A stretch of 33,252 bases of DNA from Candidatus Bacteroides pullicola. Its GTDB lineage: Bacteria > Bacteroidota > Bacteroidia > Bacteroidales > Bacteroidaceae. The DNA lies in assembly GCA_019115825.1 (NCBI GenBank), contig DXCV01000009.1:1-33252 (forward strand), written 5' to 3'. This document shows, one piece after another, positions 1-7,311 of this stretch (its first letter is position 1; the number at the start of each line of letters is the position of its first letter). Both the position numbers and the translations under genes were made by a program. The notes beneath the pieces were generated by a model. That model ran no database searches and had not been told where the DNA came from. It worked only from the letters and a program-made list of their open reading frames with translations.

Positions 1-105
1 ATTTTTTTCTTGGATAACGGTTCTGTGTTACAAAAAACATGATGAATCCGCATCATCCGCTCAATCCGCGTCTAAAAAATGATTTGTGTAATTTGCGTAA
101 TTTGC

Positions 106-131
106 GTTCCTATCACACCGATAAATTATCA
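106..131. repeat. 26-bp exact repeat, copy at window start
   Basis: The 26 bases at 106-131 are identical to 9601-9626, the right end of the element at 9420-9622, and the following bases are also similar. There is no neighbouring GGTAACT/AGTTACC structure here, so it may be an element end left behind. The rest of 1-220 holds degenerate AT-rich repeats of the AATCCGCGTC/AATTTGCGT kind and no gene. Confidence 0.6.
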
Positions 132-220
132 ATTAATTTTGAACACTTGCTTACGAAATCTTTTTGAAACACAGCGACACGAAAGCATAGGGATTTTGGA
201 ATCCGCGCCCTAAAGTTCAC

Positions 221-1477
221 CTAAAGCTCCAGCGAATTTTCCTTCAGCAAGAAGTCATAAATGCTGATGGTCGTAATCCCGGATTCATCCCTCGTCACGG
301 GGCTTTCTTCTCCGGTGACGATAATCTTCTTGAAAGAATCGTCCACGCGTAACAGTGACGCCCGTTCCTGCCTTATCTTCTCGTCGGATTCCATCCGGTA
401 GGCCGACTGTATGTAATAACGCCTGCTTCCCAAGTTGCAGACAAAATCGACTTCAAGGCTGGAACGGTGCTGCTTCCCGTCCTCGCCTTTGCGGACAATG
501 GGAACAACGCCCACATCCACATTGAAGCCACGCATCCGCAGTTCGTTGTAAACCATGTTCTCCATCAGATGGCTCTTCTCCGACTGGCGGAAGTTGATAC
601 GTGCGTTGCGCAACCCCAAGTCCATGAAGTAATACTTATAGGGGGAATTGACGTAGCGTTTCCCTTTAATGTCGTAGCGGGTAGACTTCTCTATCAGGAA
701 GGAATCGCAGAGGTAATCAATGTAATTCTTGACGGTATCGCCGGACAGGGGCGATTTCTTTTCGCTTTGGAACGTGTTGGCCAGCTTGTTCGGATTGGTC
801 AGCGCGCCGATGCCCGAAGCCATGATGTTGATGAGTTCCTCCAGGTCATCATCCTTGCGTATCTCGTAACGGTCTTTGATGTCCTTGAGGTAGGTCTCGT
901 CGAACAGGGCTTTCAGGAAGCGCACCTTCTGCTCTTCCGTTTGGTAGGACAGGATCTGCGGCAGCCCGCCGTACAGCATATATTCGTTGAACCCCGCCTG
1001 CACCGTTCCGGGATAGGCGGACATATACTCGCTGAAACTCAACGGGTACATTTTCACCTCGAAGCCACGTCCCCGGAATTCCGTGATGATGTCTTTGGAC
1101 AGGAACTTCGCGTTGCTGCCCGTCACATAAATATCCGCATTGCGCATTCGCAGGAAACCGTTCAACACGTCTTCAAACTGGTCGAGCATCTGCACCTCGT
1201 CCAACAGGATATAATACATGTCCCCGTCCGTGATGCGGCTCTCCACATAGGCATAAAGATTGTCCGGATTTCTTAGGGCACGATTTTTGTAATCCTCCAA
1301 ATCCACTTGGATGATATGGTCCGGGGCGATGCCGTTGCTTTCCAGGTACGAGGTGAATATCTCAAAGAGCAGGTACGACTTGCCACACCTGCGCATCCCG
1401 GTTATAATCTTAATCATGCCGTTGTTCCGTAAGGAGATGAGTTCATCCAGGTATTTCCTTCGTTCTATATGTTTCAT
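221..1477 (-). CDS. AAA family ATPase with DUF4143-type C-terminal domain
   Basis: The protein is 418 aa. It has an N-terminal P-loop (GMRRCGKS, residues 27-34), a Walker B segment (YYILLDE, about 88-94) and a sensor-like VTGSN motif. The C-terminal half carries the DUF4143 signature: an EN-x-VYNEL helix, then EVDFV and a strand ending YYIQSAYRM. That layout resembles a PD-(D/E)XK fold whose usual ExK is replaced by IQSA, so nuclease activity is doubtful. Family members are common single-gene accessory ATPases of unknown substrate in gut Bacteroidales. I chose the start at 1477 (MKHIERRKYL) because the promoter's -7 box lies at 1521-1528; the longer reading frame to 1552 would begin upstream of the transcript. 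Two TGTCAC palindromes flank that promoter and suggest regulation. Confidence 0.88.
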   Translation of the reverse strand: MKHIERRKYLDELISLRNNGMIKIITGMRRCGKSYLLFEIFTSYLESNGIAPDHIIQVDLEDYKNRALRNPDNLYAYVESRITDGDMYYILLDEVQMLDQFEDVLNGFLRMRNADIYVTGSNAKFLSKDIITEFRGRGFEVKMYPLSFSEYMSAYPGTVQAGFNEYMLYGGLPQILSYQTEEQKVRFLKALFDETYLKDIKDRYEIRKDDDLEELINIMASGIGALTNPNKLANTFQSEKKSPLSGDTVKNYIDYLCDSFLIEKSTRYDIKGKRYVNSPYKYYFMDLGLRNARINFRQSEKSHLMENMVYNELRMRGFNVDVGVVPIVRKGEDGKQHRSSLEVDFVCNLGSRRYYIQSAYRMESDEKIRQERASLLRVDDSFKKIIVTGEESPVTRDESGITTISIYDFLLKENSLEL

Positions 1478-1492
1478 GCAAATCGAAATTTG

Positions 1493-1507
1493 TGTCACCA
1501 GGTGACA
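1493..1507. promoter_or_regulatory. Operator-like palindrome TGTCACC-A-GGTGACA
   Basis: A perfect 7+1+7 palindrome lies just downstream of the predicted transcription start of the ATPase gene. Its half-site TGTCAC recurs in the second palindrome at 1570-1583. Function as a repressor site is inferred from position and symmetry only. Confidence 0.5.
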
Positions 1508-1520
1508 GAGTTTCCGATTA

Positions 1521-1554
1521 CAAAGATAGGGTTCTTTCTTTAAATCCAGCAAAC
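1521..1554 (-). promoter_or_regulatory. Bacteroidetes-type promoter of the AAA ATPase gene
   Basis: On the minus strand a -7 box TATCTTTG lies at 1528-1521. A GTTTG -33 element lies at 1554-1550, with TTTG at 1553-1550. The gap is 21 bp, within the usual 19-21. Transcription would start near 1514, about 37 bp before the chosen ATG. Confidence 0.65.
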
Positions 1555-1556
1555 GC

Positions 1557-1596
1557 TACTCGAAAAAAGTGTCACTTGTGACAGTTTTTCCGAGTA
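1557..1596. promoter_or_regulatory. Long hairpin containing palindrome TGTCAC-TT-GTGACA
   Basis: Two arms of 19 nt (1557-1575 and 1578-1596) are complementary at 17 of 19 positions around a TT centre. The core TGTCACTTGTGACA (1570-1583) shares half-sites with the palindrome at 1493-1507. It lies just upstream of the -33 element of the ATPase gene and in the 3' flank of the Rpn gene. It could be an upstream operator, or a terminator for the Rpn transcript. Confidence 0.5.
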
Positions 1597-1611
1597 GAGC
1601 ATTCGTCAGCG

Positions 1612-1662
1612 GCACGATGACACGGAGATTTTTCGCCGTAGGGGCTGGGCTTGCCCCTGCCC
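1612..1662. repeat. Intergenic module copy A
   Basis: The 19-mer GCACGATGACACGGAGATT at 1612-1630 is identical to 2681-2699 (copy B), and 17 of 19 positions match copy C (3820-3837 region). It continues into a short hairpin, AGGGGC-N7-GCCCCT. It lies between the ATPase and Rpn genes. Its function is unknown. Confidence 0.6.
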
Positions 1663-1729
1663 TATCCTTGGATCTGGAATGGCACACAGATAACGCAGAC
1701 AAGGCAGATGACCACAGAGTATTGTCGAT

Positions 1730-2611
1730 TCACAATCCGGCTATTTCCTCCAAGCTTAATCCCGTGGCTTTGGCAATGATTTCCGGGGATACGCCCAACT
1801 GCTTCAGATTGCGGGCATTAGACAAACGCTCTTCGGCACGACCTTCGGCACGACCTTCCTCACGACCCTCTGCACGGCCTTCACACCAACCGGTCTTGAT
1901 AACACTGCGCTGATAGCGCTGGGCTTCCATGTCCCGATAGTAGGCTTGCTTTTCGGGAGCGGACAACGAATCTACACGCAGACGCTCGCGGGCCTCGGGA
2001 AGCCCTTTGGCCTTGGCTGTTCGGTCAATCTCGCCCGTCTTCAGGAATTTGACCCATTCATCCAAAGGCGTTTTGGCAACTTTGTCAAAATCATTCACAC
2101 GGAGCACGTAGTATTCCGGGAAAATGTCACCGGCTTCTTTGCCCACAAACATTTCCCGCTGCCGCACGGAGAGTTTCAAGATGTCATTGGCGTCATGCAA
2201 ACCGCGGAAGACGGTCTTGCCGTGATAGACGTAGTCCTTGCCTTGCCCCAGGTCAAAATAAACAATGTTGATGGAATAGACTTTGCGCACCTTGTCGTAA
2301 TCATCGCCTAAGTTGATGTACTCGGAGATGGTCTTCGACACGCCATAGAGCATCCGGTGGAAATAGTCCAGTTCGCGGTTATTCTGCACCTCGATGATGA
2401 GCAGCTTGCCTTGGGAGTCTTCCACCAGCATATCGGCACGATTGAACTTGTCATTGGAATCTTCCTGATTGGCCTCACTCTCCAGGAAACGGTTGATGCG
2501 CAGGTCTTCTCCCAGTAAGGTGGAGAGGAAGCCTTCCAGCACCACATAGTTGCTCTTGTCGCGGAGCAGCCGCTTCATGGCCCAATCAAATCGTATCAAA
2601 TTTTCTTTCAT
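1730..2611 (-). CDS. Rpn family recombination-promoting nuclease / PD-(D/E)XK transposase-like protein
   Basis: The protein is 293 aa and opens with a short helix typical of the Rpn family (ENLIRFDWAMKRLL). It has the PD-(D/E)XK-like core with Asp60 in NRADMLVED and the E-V-Q triad at residues 74-76 (LLIIEVQN), where Rpn proteins use Gln in place of the classical Lys. The C-terminus is a run of GR/AE tetrapeptide repeats followed by a small helical domain ending SLEEIAGL, both usual in Bacteroidales members. Family proteins (RpnA-E, PDDEXK_2) are DNA endonucleases that stimulate RecA-independent recombination; related genes are widely scattered as accessory genes. The gene stands alone between the ATPase and Fic genes, with a -7 box at 2652-2659. 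Confidence 0.88.
   Translation of the reverse strand: MKENLIRFDWAMKRLLRDKSNYVVLEGFLSTLLGEDLRINRFLESEANQEDSNDKFNRADMLVEDSQGKLLIIEVQNNRELDYFHRMLYGVSKTISEYINLGDDYDKVRKVYSINIVYFDLGQGKDYVYHGKTVFRGLHDANDILKLSVRQREMFVGKEAGDIFPEYYVLRVNDFDKVAKTPLDEWVKFLKTGEIDRTAKAKGLPEARERLRVDSLSAPEKQAYYRDMEAQRYQRSVIKTGWCEGRAEGREEGRAEGRAEERLSNARNLKQLGVSPEIIAKATGLSLEEIAGL
1832..1879. repeat. 12-bp coding tandem repeat in the Rpn gene
   Basis: Four consecutive 12-bp units, two of them identical (TTCGGCACGACC), encode the GRAE-type tetrapeptide repeats near the Rpn C-terminus. Gain or loss of units would stay in frame. Confidence 0.8.
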
Positions 2612-2650
2612 AGCGTATCCGGGGTTTTACTTGAATCATTCGTTCAACGG

Positions 2651-2699
2651 ACAAAGATACGATTTTTTCCAAACACAACAGCACGATGACACGGAGATT
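2651..2699 (-). promoter_or_regulatory. Intergenic module copy B, includes -7 box of the Rpn gene
   Basis: The minus strand carries TATCTTTG at 2659-2652, 40 bp before the Rpn ATG. The whole 49-bp stretch matches 3790-3837 upstream of the Fic gene at roughly 45 positions with one gap. No good -33 TTTG is seen at the standard spacing. Confidence 0.6.
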
Positions 2700-2709
2700 G
2701 GGCTAAAAT

Positions 2710-3762
2710 TTATATCTTGACGACCCATTTCCCGTTCCTTTTCCCGTTTTCCCGTTCCAGCAAGCCTCGCTCTGTCAAGGCAGGCGTCATGCGTTTGACG
2801 GTACGGAGAGACTTGCCGATATGTGCCGCAATCTCGGCCTGCGTGGCGTCGGGATGGTCTTTGAGGAATTTCAGCAAGGCAATTTCGTCCAAAGTGCCAT
2901 CCAAAGTGCCAATTTGGCTCTTTGAATCATCAATATTGGCACTTTGGGATGCAGAGACATGTAAGGCCCGATTGTGCAATTCGTTGTTCTCACCAAACAG
3001 CAAATTCCTGAAAAACAACTCCAGGAAAGCGGTTGTGGCGAATATGCCTTTCGAGTAATTGTTGTAATTGGCCCTAACCAACGCATTCCTGAAATACCAT
3101 GAGTGTTTCTGGAATGTATTGTTGTCGAATGTAAATCCAAATGTATGCAGGTATTTCATGGTAAACACCGCTGTGGTGCGTGTGTTCCCTTCTCCGAAAG
3201 GATGGATTTGCCAAAGGTCTGAAACAAATTTACAAATATGCTTCAATGCCTGATTGGCACTCAGCGACGGATAAACAACTGCTTTTTCTTGTCTGAAATC
3301 GTATTCAAGCGTTTGGCGGATCAGCTCGTGGTTGGCGTACAAAACCGTATCTCCGTCAAGCACCCATTCTTTTTTGGTCATGTCATAATCACGCAATTTT
3401 CCCGCAAACTTGTACAAGCCGTCAAACAGCCGCCTATGGATGAGTATCAGATAGTCTGGAGTAAATGAAAATGATTTTTCGGACAATATTTCCGTGATTC
3501 TTGCAGATACTTTGTCAGCTTCTTCGGTCCGTTCGTTCTCAATATCCTTTCTGGTTGTTTTGGACTGATAGTAACTGTCAATCAGACGTTTGACCTCGTC
3601 TATGGAAATATCGCCTTCGATGTGTCTGCCTGCCGTTTGCAGCAGATACCCTGAAGGTTTAAGGCCGTCAACGTCTTGCAGGCCTATGGCAGTCTGCCAA
3701 GCCTGGGCCTTTTCTTTGCTATCAGGTTCTCCTTGTCTGATGTATTTATCAAAATCACTCAT
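2710..3762 (-). CDS. Fic family AMPylase with C-terminal winged helix
   Basis: The protein is 350 aa. The Fic motif HPFGEGNTRT starts at His187. It is a variant of HPFx(D/E)GNGR in which the second Gly is Thr and the distal Arg is absent. The flap region FAGKLRDYDM (about 119-128) precedes it. An N-terminal helix (TAGRHIEGDIS, about 43-53) resembles the inhibitory antitoxin helix of VbhA/class II proteins, but the Ser/Thr-x3-Glu-Gly-Asn pattern is imperfect. The C-terminus (about 285-350) reads as a winged helix-turn-helix (TQAEIAAHIGKSLRTVKR). Fic proteins transfer AMP from ATP to target proteins. The start at 3762 (MSDFDKY) follows a -7 box at 3791-3798; upstream codons are unlike the family. 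A second, ruined Fic gene lies at 17743. Confidence 0.9.
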   Translation of the reverse strand: MSDFDKYIRQGEPDSKEKAQAWQTAIGLQDVDGLKPSGYLLQTAGRHIEGDISIDEVKRLIDSYYQSKTTRKDIENERTEEADKVSARITEILSEKSFSFTPDYLILIHRRLFDGLYKFAGKLRDYDMTKKEWVLDGDTVLYANHELIRQTLEYDFRQEKAVVYPSLSANQALKHICKFVSDLWQIHPFGEGNTRTTAVFTMKYLHTFGFTFDNNTFQKHSWYFRNALVRANYNNYSKGIFATTAFLELFFRNLLFGENNELHNRALHVSASQSANIDDSKSQIGTLDGTLDEIALLKFLKDHPDATQAEIAAHIGKSLRTVKRMTPALTERGLLERENGKRNGKWVVKI

Positions 3763-3789
3763 TCTGTTTGCGCAGTTGTGGTTTATCTG

Positions 3790-3840
3790 ACAAAGATACG
3801 AATTTTCCAAACACAACAGCACGAAGCCACGGAGATTTTT
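3790..3840 (-). promoter_or_regulatory. Intergenic module copy C, includes -7 box of the fic gene
   Basis: TATCTTTG lies on the minus strand at 3798-3791, 28 bp before the Fic ATG, inside a segment nearly identical to the one upstream of the Rpn gene (2651-2699). Confidence 0.6.
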
Positions 3841-3870
3841 TGCTGTAGGGCAAGGGCCGGGCTTGACAAG

Positions 3871-4007
3871 CTTGACAGGTTGACAAGCGGAAAATAAACC
3901 CTTGTCCCGCCCACGCGTGAACAAATTGCTAATTCTTAATAAGGGTTAATGCTCACCCAACGCGTACGTGCGATGGAGTTTATATACTTGCTGTCAAACC
4001 TGTCAAG
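3871..4007. repeat. Inverted repeat pair CTTGACAGGT(T)TGACA
   Basis: A 15-bp arm (3871-3885) and its 16-bp inverted partner (3992-4007) differ by a single inserted T. They enclose about 106 bp that contain a smaller pair, AACCCTT/AAGGGTT. The region separates the fic promoter from the 3' end of the split small gene. It could act as a terminator or recombination remnant; no coding content is seen. Confidence 0.5.
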
Positions 4008-4027
4008 GCAAAAGCGCGGATGCTGGA

Positions 4028-4347
4028 TTACGGCCTGTGCGTCAACATGTTGCGGTTTTGTTCATCTTCATCCAGACCGTCGGCCAACAACTTCAAGGCT
4101 TGGCGCAGCTTCTCGGCCGGGAGGTCTGCCAGCTCGTGCAGGTAGATGCGCAGCACCCGGCTATAGGGTGCCAGTCTCAATGCCTGCCCTTTTTTACTTC
4201 ACTCAGCTTGGAAGTGGAGATGCCGGTGAGGCTGCGGATGGCGTCGTTGGTCAGCCGCTGGTTGTTGAACTTCACTTCGCGTTGCAGCCAGCAGATGAAC
4301 TGGCCCATGCCTGCATGTACGCAGGGCTTTACTTGATTTTTCGTCAT
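4028..4347 (-). pseudogene. Small VapE-locus protein split by a -1 frame shift at A6 (pseudogene or programmed frameshift)
   Basis: The first frame runs from ATG 4347 to a stop at 4177 (56 aa). The same protein continues in the -1 frame to a stop at 4028, giving 106 aa if read through. The parts fit well: an N-terminal helical region ending LTGISTSKLSEVKK, then GQALRLAPYSRVLRIYL and a charged helix LPAEKLRQALKLLADG. The break is at a run of six T (4190-4195), read as A AAA AAG in the minus strand. The zero frame has exactly the phase used by the dnaX slippery site. GCACCC-N7-GGGTGC can form a hairpin 17 nt downstream. Either one A was lost from a run of seven, or a -1 frameshift produces the full protein. 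The helices suggest a small HTH-like regulator beside the divergent primase gene, but I do not recognise the family. Confidence 0.6.
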
Positions 4348-4385
4348 GTAATTGAAAAATTAAAATTAAAAATTAATGGCTCCCG

Positions 4386-4428
4386 GGTGCCCCATAGGGG
4401 GCGCCGACATGAATCCGGTGCAAAAATA
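4386..4428 (-). promoter_or_regulatory. -7 box and leader hairpin of the split small gene
   Basis: The minus strand has TATTTTTG at 4428-4421 (fits TAnnTTTG). Downstream in the leader, GGTGCCCC (4386-4393) and GGGGCGCC (4398-4405) can pair with one wobble around a 4-nt loop. No -33 box at standard spacing. Confidence 0.45.
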
Positions 4429-4493
4429 GGTTAGCAAAAAGGATAGTTCGTTAAAAATATATTAAATTTTATTCGGTCATGTGCGAACAGGCG

Positions 4494-4525
4494 TTTGGAA
4501 GTTACGAACACAATTTCCAACTTTG
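4494..4525 (+). promoter_or_regulatory. Promoter of the primase/VapE gene
   Basis: TTTG at 4494-4497 is followed after exactly 20 bp by CAACTTTG (4518-4525), one mismatch from TAnnTTTG. Transcription would begin near 4532. This rules out an ATG at 4481 and supports the ATG at 4550. Confidence 0.55.
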
Positions 4526-4549
4526 GGGCAACTTTTAAAAACAACCATC

Positions 4550-6655
4550 ATGAACGAACCAAAAACAACTGCCATGGAAAATCTTTCTGTCAGCCTGTTC
4601 AAAGGCTACCGGGACACTGTTCCCACCGAAGTGAGTTTGAAAACCATCGTCGAAATGATTCGCAGCCACGAGGACGTGGCCCGCCATACGGAGCACTACC
4701 GGCACTACCTGCAACAGCAGTTGTCCAAGCCTGCCGCCGCAGAGAAAGAGTCGTGCCCGTGTTTTGCTGTGTCCGTGCACTTCAGCGGGGGCAAACGGAA
4801 GGAGGACATCTGCGGCTACACGGGGCTGTGTATGGCGGACTTCGACCACGTCGAGCCGGAACGGCTGGCGGCCTGCCTCGAGGCGGTGCGCCGCGACCCG
4901 CACACCCTGCTGGCCTACGTCACCATCAGCGGGACAGGTATCCGCGTCATCAGCCGTTATGCCCAGCCGGGAGACCTCGACACGGAGAGGCCGGGCCACC
5001 TGCACAGCCTGGCTTTCGCGCAGACGAACCGCCACTATGCGGAGCTGACCGGCTGTCCGTATGACGAGAAGTGCAAGAACATCACCCGCCTGAGTGGCCT
5101 GGCGCACGACCCGGACGTGTATTTCAACCCGGATGCCGAGCCGTTCCTGGTAACAGCCAACCCGGACGGACGGCAGGACCATCAGCCCACGCGTACGGAG
5201 AAACGCCTGGTGCGGGTGGTGAGGGCCATCGAGAAACAACTGGAGAAAGAGGGCGTGGCGTACGAGGCGCACCACCACAACGAGTACATCATGCGGACGG
5301 GCTACCTGCTCAACGCCTACGGCATCCCGCTGCAGGCCGCCATCCGCTGGGGCGTGGACCGCTTTGCCGACTACGACGGCGACGTGGCAGGCATCTTCCG
5401 CTCGTGCTACCAGCAGACGGACGAACACGGCACGCGCAGCCTGGGTTCGAAGCGAAGAGCCCGGGCAACGAAGGATCCGAACGAGAACGCCGTGGCAGCC
5501 ATGGAGGCGTTTCTGGCCACGAAGGGACTGTTCCGCAAGAACGTGGTCACGGGCAAGTGTGAGGTGAGCGACGACGGCGGGGAGACCTACGCCGACCTGA
5601 CCGACCGCCACGTCAACAGCTACTGGCGGGAGATGTGCAAGACGGTGATGAACGTGCGCCTGAGCGACATGCACGCCATGCTGGCTTCCGACCTCGTGGA
5701 GCAGTACAACCCCTTCGAGTGCTACCTGAAGTCGCTGCCCGCGTGGGACGGGACGTCGGACCCCATCGGCGACCTGGCCGCACAGGTGCACGTGACGGTG
5801 GGCGCCGAGCTGTTCCCCGGCTTCTTCAGGAAATGGCTGGTGGCCATGGTGGCCTCGCTGCTCTACCCCGAGGTGGTGAACCACGAAATCCTGGTGCTGA
5901 TAGGCCGGCAGGGCATCTACAAGACCACGTGGCTGAACAACCTGCTGCCGCCGGAGCTGCGCCGCTACTTCTACCTGAAGAGCAACAGCCGCCACATCAA
6001 CAAGGACGACCTGCTGACCCTCTCCGAGTTTGCCATCGTCTGCCTGGAGGAACTGGACGAACTGGACGGGCGCGAGCTGAACCAGCTGAAGGCGCTGACC
6101 ACCATGCGCAGCATCAACGAGCGGGCGGCCTACGCACACTACAAGGAGGTGCGCACGCACATCGCCAGCTACTGCGGCACGGGCAACAACATCCACTTCC
6201 TCACCGACCTGACGGGCAACCGGCGCTGGATGCCCTTCGAGGTGGAGGGCATTGACAACCCTTACACGCACCCGCTGGACTACAAAGCCATCTATGCGCA
6301 GGCGTATGCCCTGGTGCAGCAGGGCTTTGCCTACTGGCTGGACGACGAGGAGCTGCGCCGACTGAACGAGCACAACCGCTACTTCGAGGTGCCCTGCCTG
6401 GAACGTGAGCTGATCCTGACCTACTACCAGCGTCCCCTGGAGGGCGAGGAGTGCGTCTTCCTGACCAGCGCACAAATCCTGGCACGCATCAATGCGGGGC
6501 TGCGCCACCCGCTCAGCACGACGAAGGTGGGCACCGTCATGCGCCAAGAAGGTTTCCAGTCGATGCGCGTGGGCGGCAAGCGCGGCTACCGCGTGGTCGA
6601 GCTGTCCGGCGAGCAGATTGAGCTCCGGAAAAGAAGCGTGACGCGCTGGACATAA
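4550..6655 (+). CDS. Primase-helicase: BT4734-like (VirE N-terminal) domain plus virulence-associated E (VapE) domain
   Basis: The protein is 701 aa. The N-terminal third resembles the BT4734-like/PrimPol-type domain: SVHFSGGKRKEDI, then MADFDHV with the acidic DxD-type pair at about 97-99, then ISGTGIRVI. The C-terminal half is a VapE P-loop ATPase with Walker A GRQGIYKTT (about 452-460), an acidic Walker B region CLEELDELD (about 498-506), and a sensor region ending GNRRWMPFEV. A C-terminal winged-helix-like tail follows. Such proteins are replication modules of mobile elements and phage satellites, and in Bacteroides they recur next to DUF4248, HU and amidase genes. An alternative start is ATG 4574. 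The gene is GC-rich like the core genome and appears intact. Its biological role here is unproven. Confidence 0.9.
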   Translation: MNEPKTTAMENLSVSLFKGYRDTVPTEVSLKTIVEMIRSHEDVARHTEHYRHYLQQQLSKPAAAEKESCPCFAVSVHFSGGKRKEDICGYTGLCMADFDHVEPERLAACLEAVRRDPHTLLAYVTISGTGIRVISRYAQPGDLDTERPGHLHSLAFAQTNRHYAELTGCPYDEKCKNITRLSGLAHDPDVYFNPDAEPFLVTANPDGRQDHQPTRTEKRLVRVVRAIEKQLEKEGVAYEAHHHNEYIMRTGYLLNAYGIPLQAAIRWGVDRFADYDGDVAGIFRSCYQQTDEHGTRSLGSKRRARATKDPNENAVAAMEAFLATKGLFRKNVVTGKCEVSDDGGETYADLTDRHVNSYWREMCKTVMNVRLSDMHAMLASDLVEQYNPFECYLKSLPAWDGTSDPIGDLAAQVHVTVGAELFPGFFRKWLVAMVASLLYPEVVNHEILVLIGRQGIYKTTWLNNLLPPELRRYFYLKSNSRHINKDDLLTLSEFAIVCLEELDELDGRELNQLKALTTMRSINERAAYAHYKEVRTHIASYCGTGNNIHFLTDLTGNRRWMPFEVEGIDNPYTHPLDYKAIYAQAYALVQQGFAYWLDDEELRRLNEHNRYFEVPCLERELILTYYQRPLEGEECVFLTSAQILARINAGLRHPLSTTKVGTVMRQEGFQSMRVGGKRGYRVVELSGEQIELRKRSVTRWT

Positions 6656-6662
6656 GCCCTCT

Positions 6663-6704
6663 TTAGCGCGCTCAAAGCCCTGGTTACGCGGCTCAAAGCC
6701 ATAG
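6663..6704. repeat. 21-bp tandem repeat, two units
   Basis: Two adjacent 21-bp units (6663-6683, 6684-6704) share the core GCTCAAAGCC and both start TTA. They begin 8 bp after the primase stop codon. Function unknown. Confidence 0.65.
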
Positions 6705-6708
6705 TTAG

Positions 6709-6744
6709 AGTTTGTAAGTTTATGAGTTTGTAAGTTTGTGAGTT
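6709..6744. repeat. 16-bp tandem repeat, 2.25 units
   Basis: AGTTTGTAAGTTT(A/G)TG is repeated at 6709-6724 and 6725-6740, followed by AGTT. The array ends at the 3' end of the DUF4248 gene. Confidence 0.65.
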
Positions 6745-6964
6745 AAGGTTCCCCAATCGCCTCCACGATCAACCGCACCTGCACCGGCATATACACCCGG
6801 CTGCGGGGGTTGACGTTGGAGGCGTTGAGCCGTTCGCGCAGGTGGGGGTAATAGTCTATCCAGCTTTGCAGCTTACGGTAGGCAGCCTGAGGGCTGAGAG
6901 AGGGGAAATAGCACTGGGCCAGTTCCGTGCGCCCGTAGGCGCGGATGATAAATGTCTCTTCCAT
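6743..6964 (-). CDS. DUF4248 domain-containing protein
   Basis: The protein is 73 aa. It opens with FIIRAYGRTELAQCYFP and carries SPQAAYRKLQSWIDYYPHLRERL, the helix pattern of the small DUF4248 family seen almost only in Bacteroidales. Family members sit between VapE-type primases and HU-like genes, as here. Their function is not known; size and helices would suit a small DNA-binding or adaptor protein. It faces the primase gene (convergent) and is divergent from the HU-like gene. A weak promoter (TTAG-N20-TAACTTTA, 7024-6993) precedes it on the minus strand. Confidence 0.85.
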   Translation of the reverse strand: MEETFIIRAYGRTELAQCYFPSLSPQAAYRKLQSWIDYYPHLRERLNASNVNPRSRVYMPVQVRLIVEAIGEP

Positions 6965-7311
6965 ATGTTCTACTGTTTAGGATTCGTGAGGGTAAAGTTA
7001 CTGAAAATCATCGATATATCCTAACATTTCTCCCACAATAACCTGCATCAATCAACACTTACCCACCTTTATCACCTCATACCGCCTGCAACCGTAGTGA
7101 ACGGTAGGGAAGCAGCAAGCAGGCAGAAGGGAGGCCGTATATTTGCAGAAGAAAAAGGAAATTATGCACGCTTTGCGCGCAAATGACTAATGGTTAATGA
7201 TAAATGGCGAATAGGCTGCGCGCGAGTACTGTTGCCACGCATTAATCATTAACCCTTGCGGGCAAGCATTTATTGTTTAATTTTCAATTCTCAATTTTTA
7301 ATTTTTGTCGT
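6965..7311. other. 347-bp divergent intergenic region between DUF4248 and HU-like genes
   Basis: It holds the weak minus-strand promoter at 6993-7024 and a plus-strand -7 box TATATTTG at 7138-7145, which would give the HU-like gene a leader of about 160 nt. It also has AT-rich stretches of the ATTAATCATTAACCC type and the ATTTTCAATTCTCAATTTTT type common between Bacteroides genes. No ORF or RNA gene is recognised. Confidence 0.5.

Noticed and set aside
2710..3762. Fic gene as part of a two-gene toxin-antitoxin pair
   Set aside because: No small antitoxin gene precedes it; any inhibitory helix would be the one at its own N-terminus.
4535..6547. Long open frame on the minus strand opposite the primase gene
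   Set aside because: It is a GC-bias shadow with His/Val/Gln-rich low-complexity composition; the plus strand has clear domain motifs.
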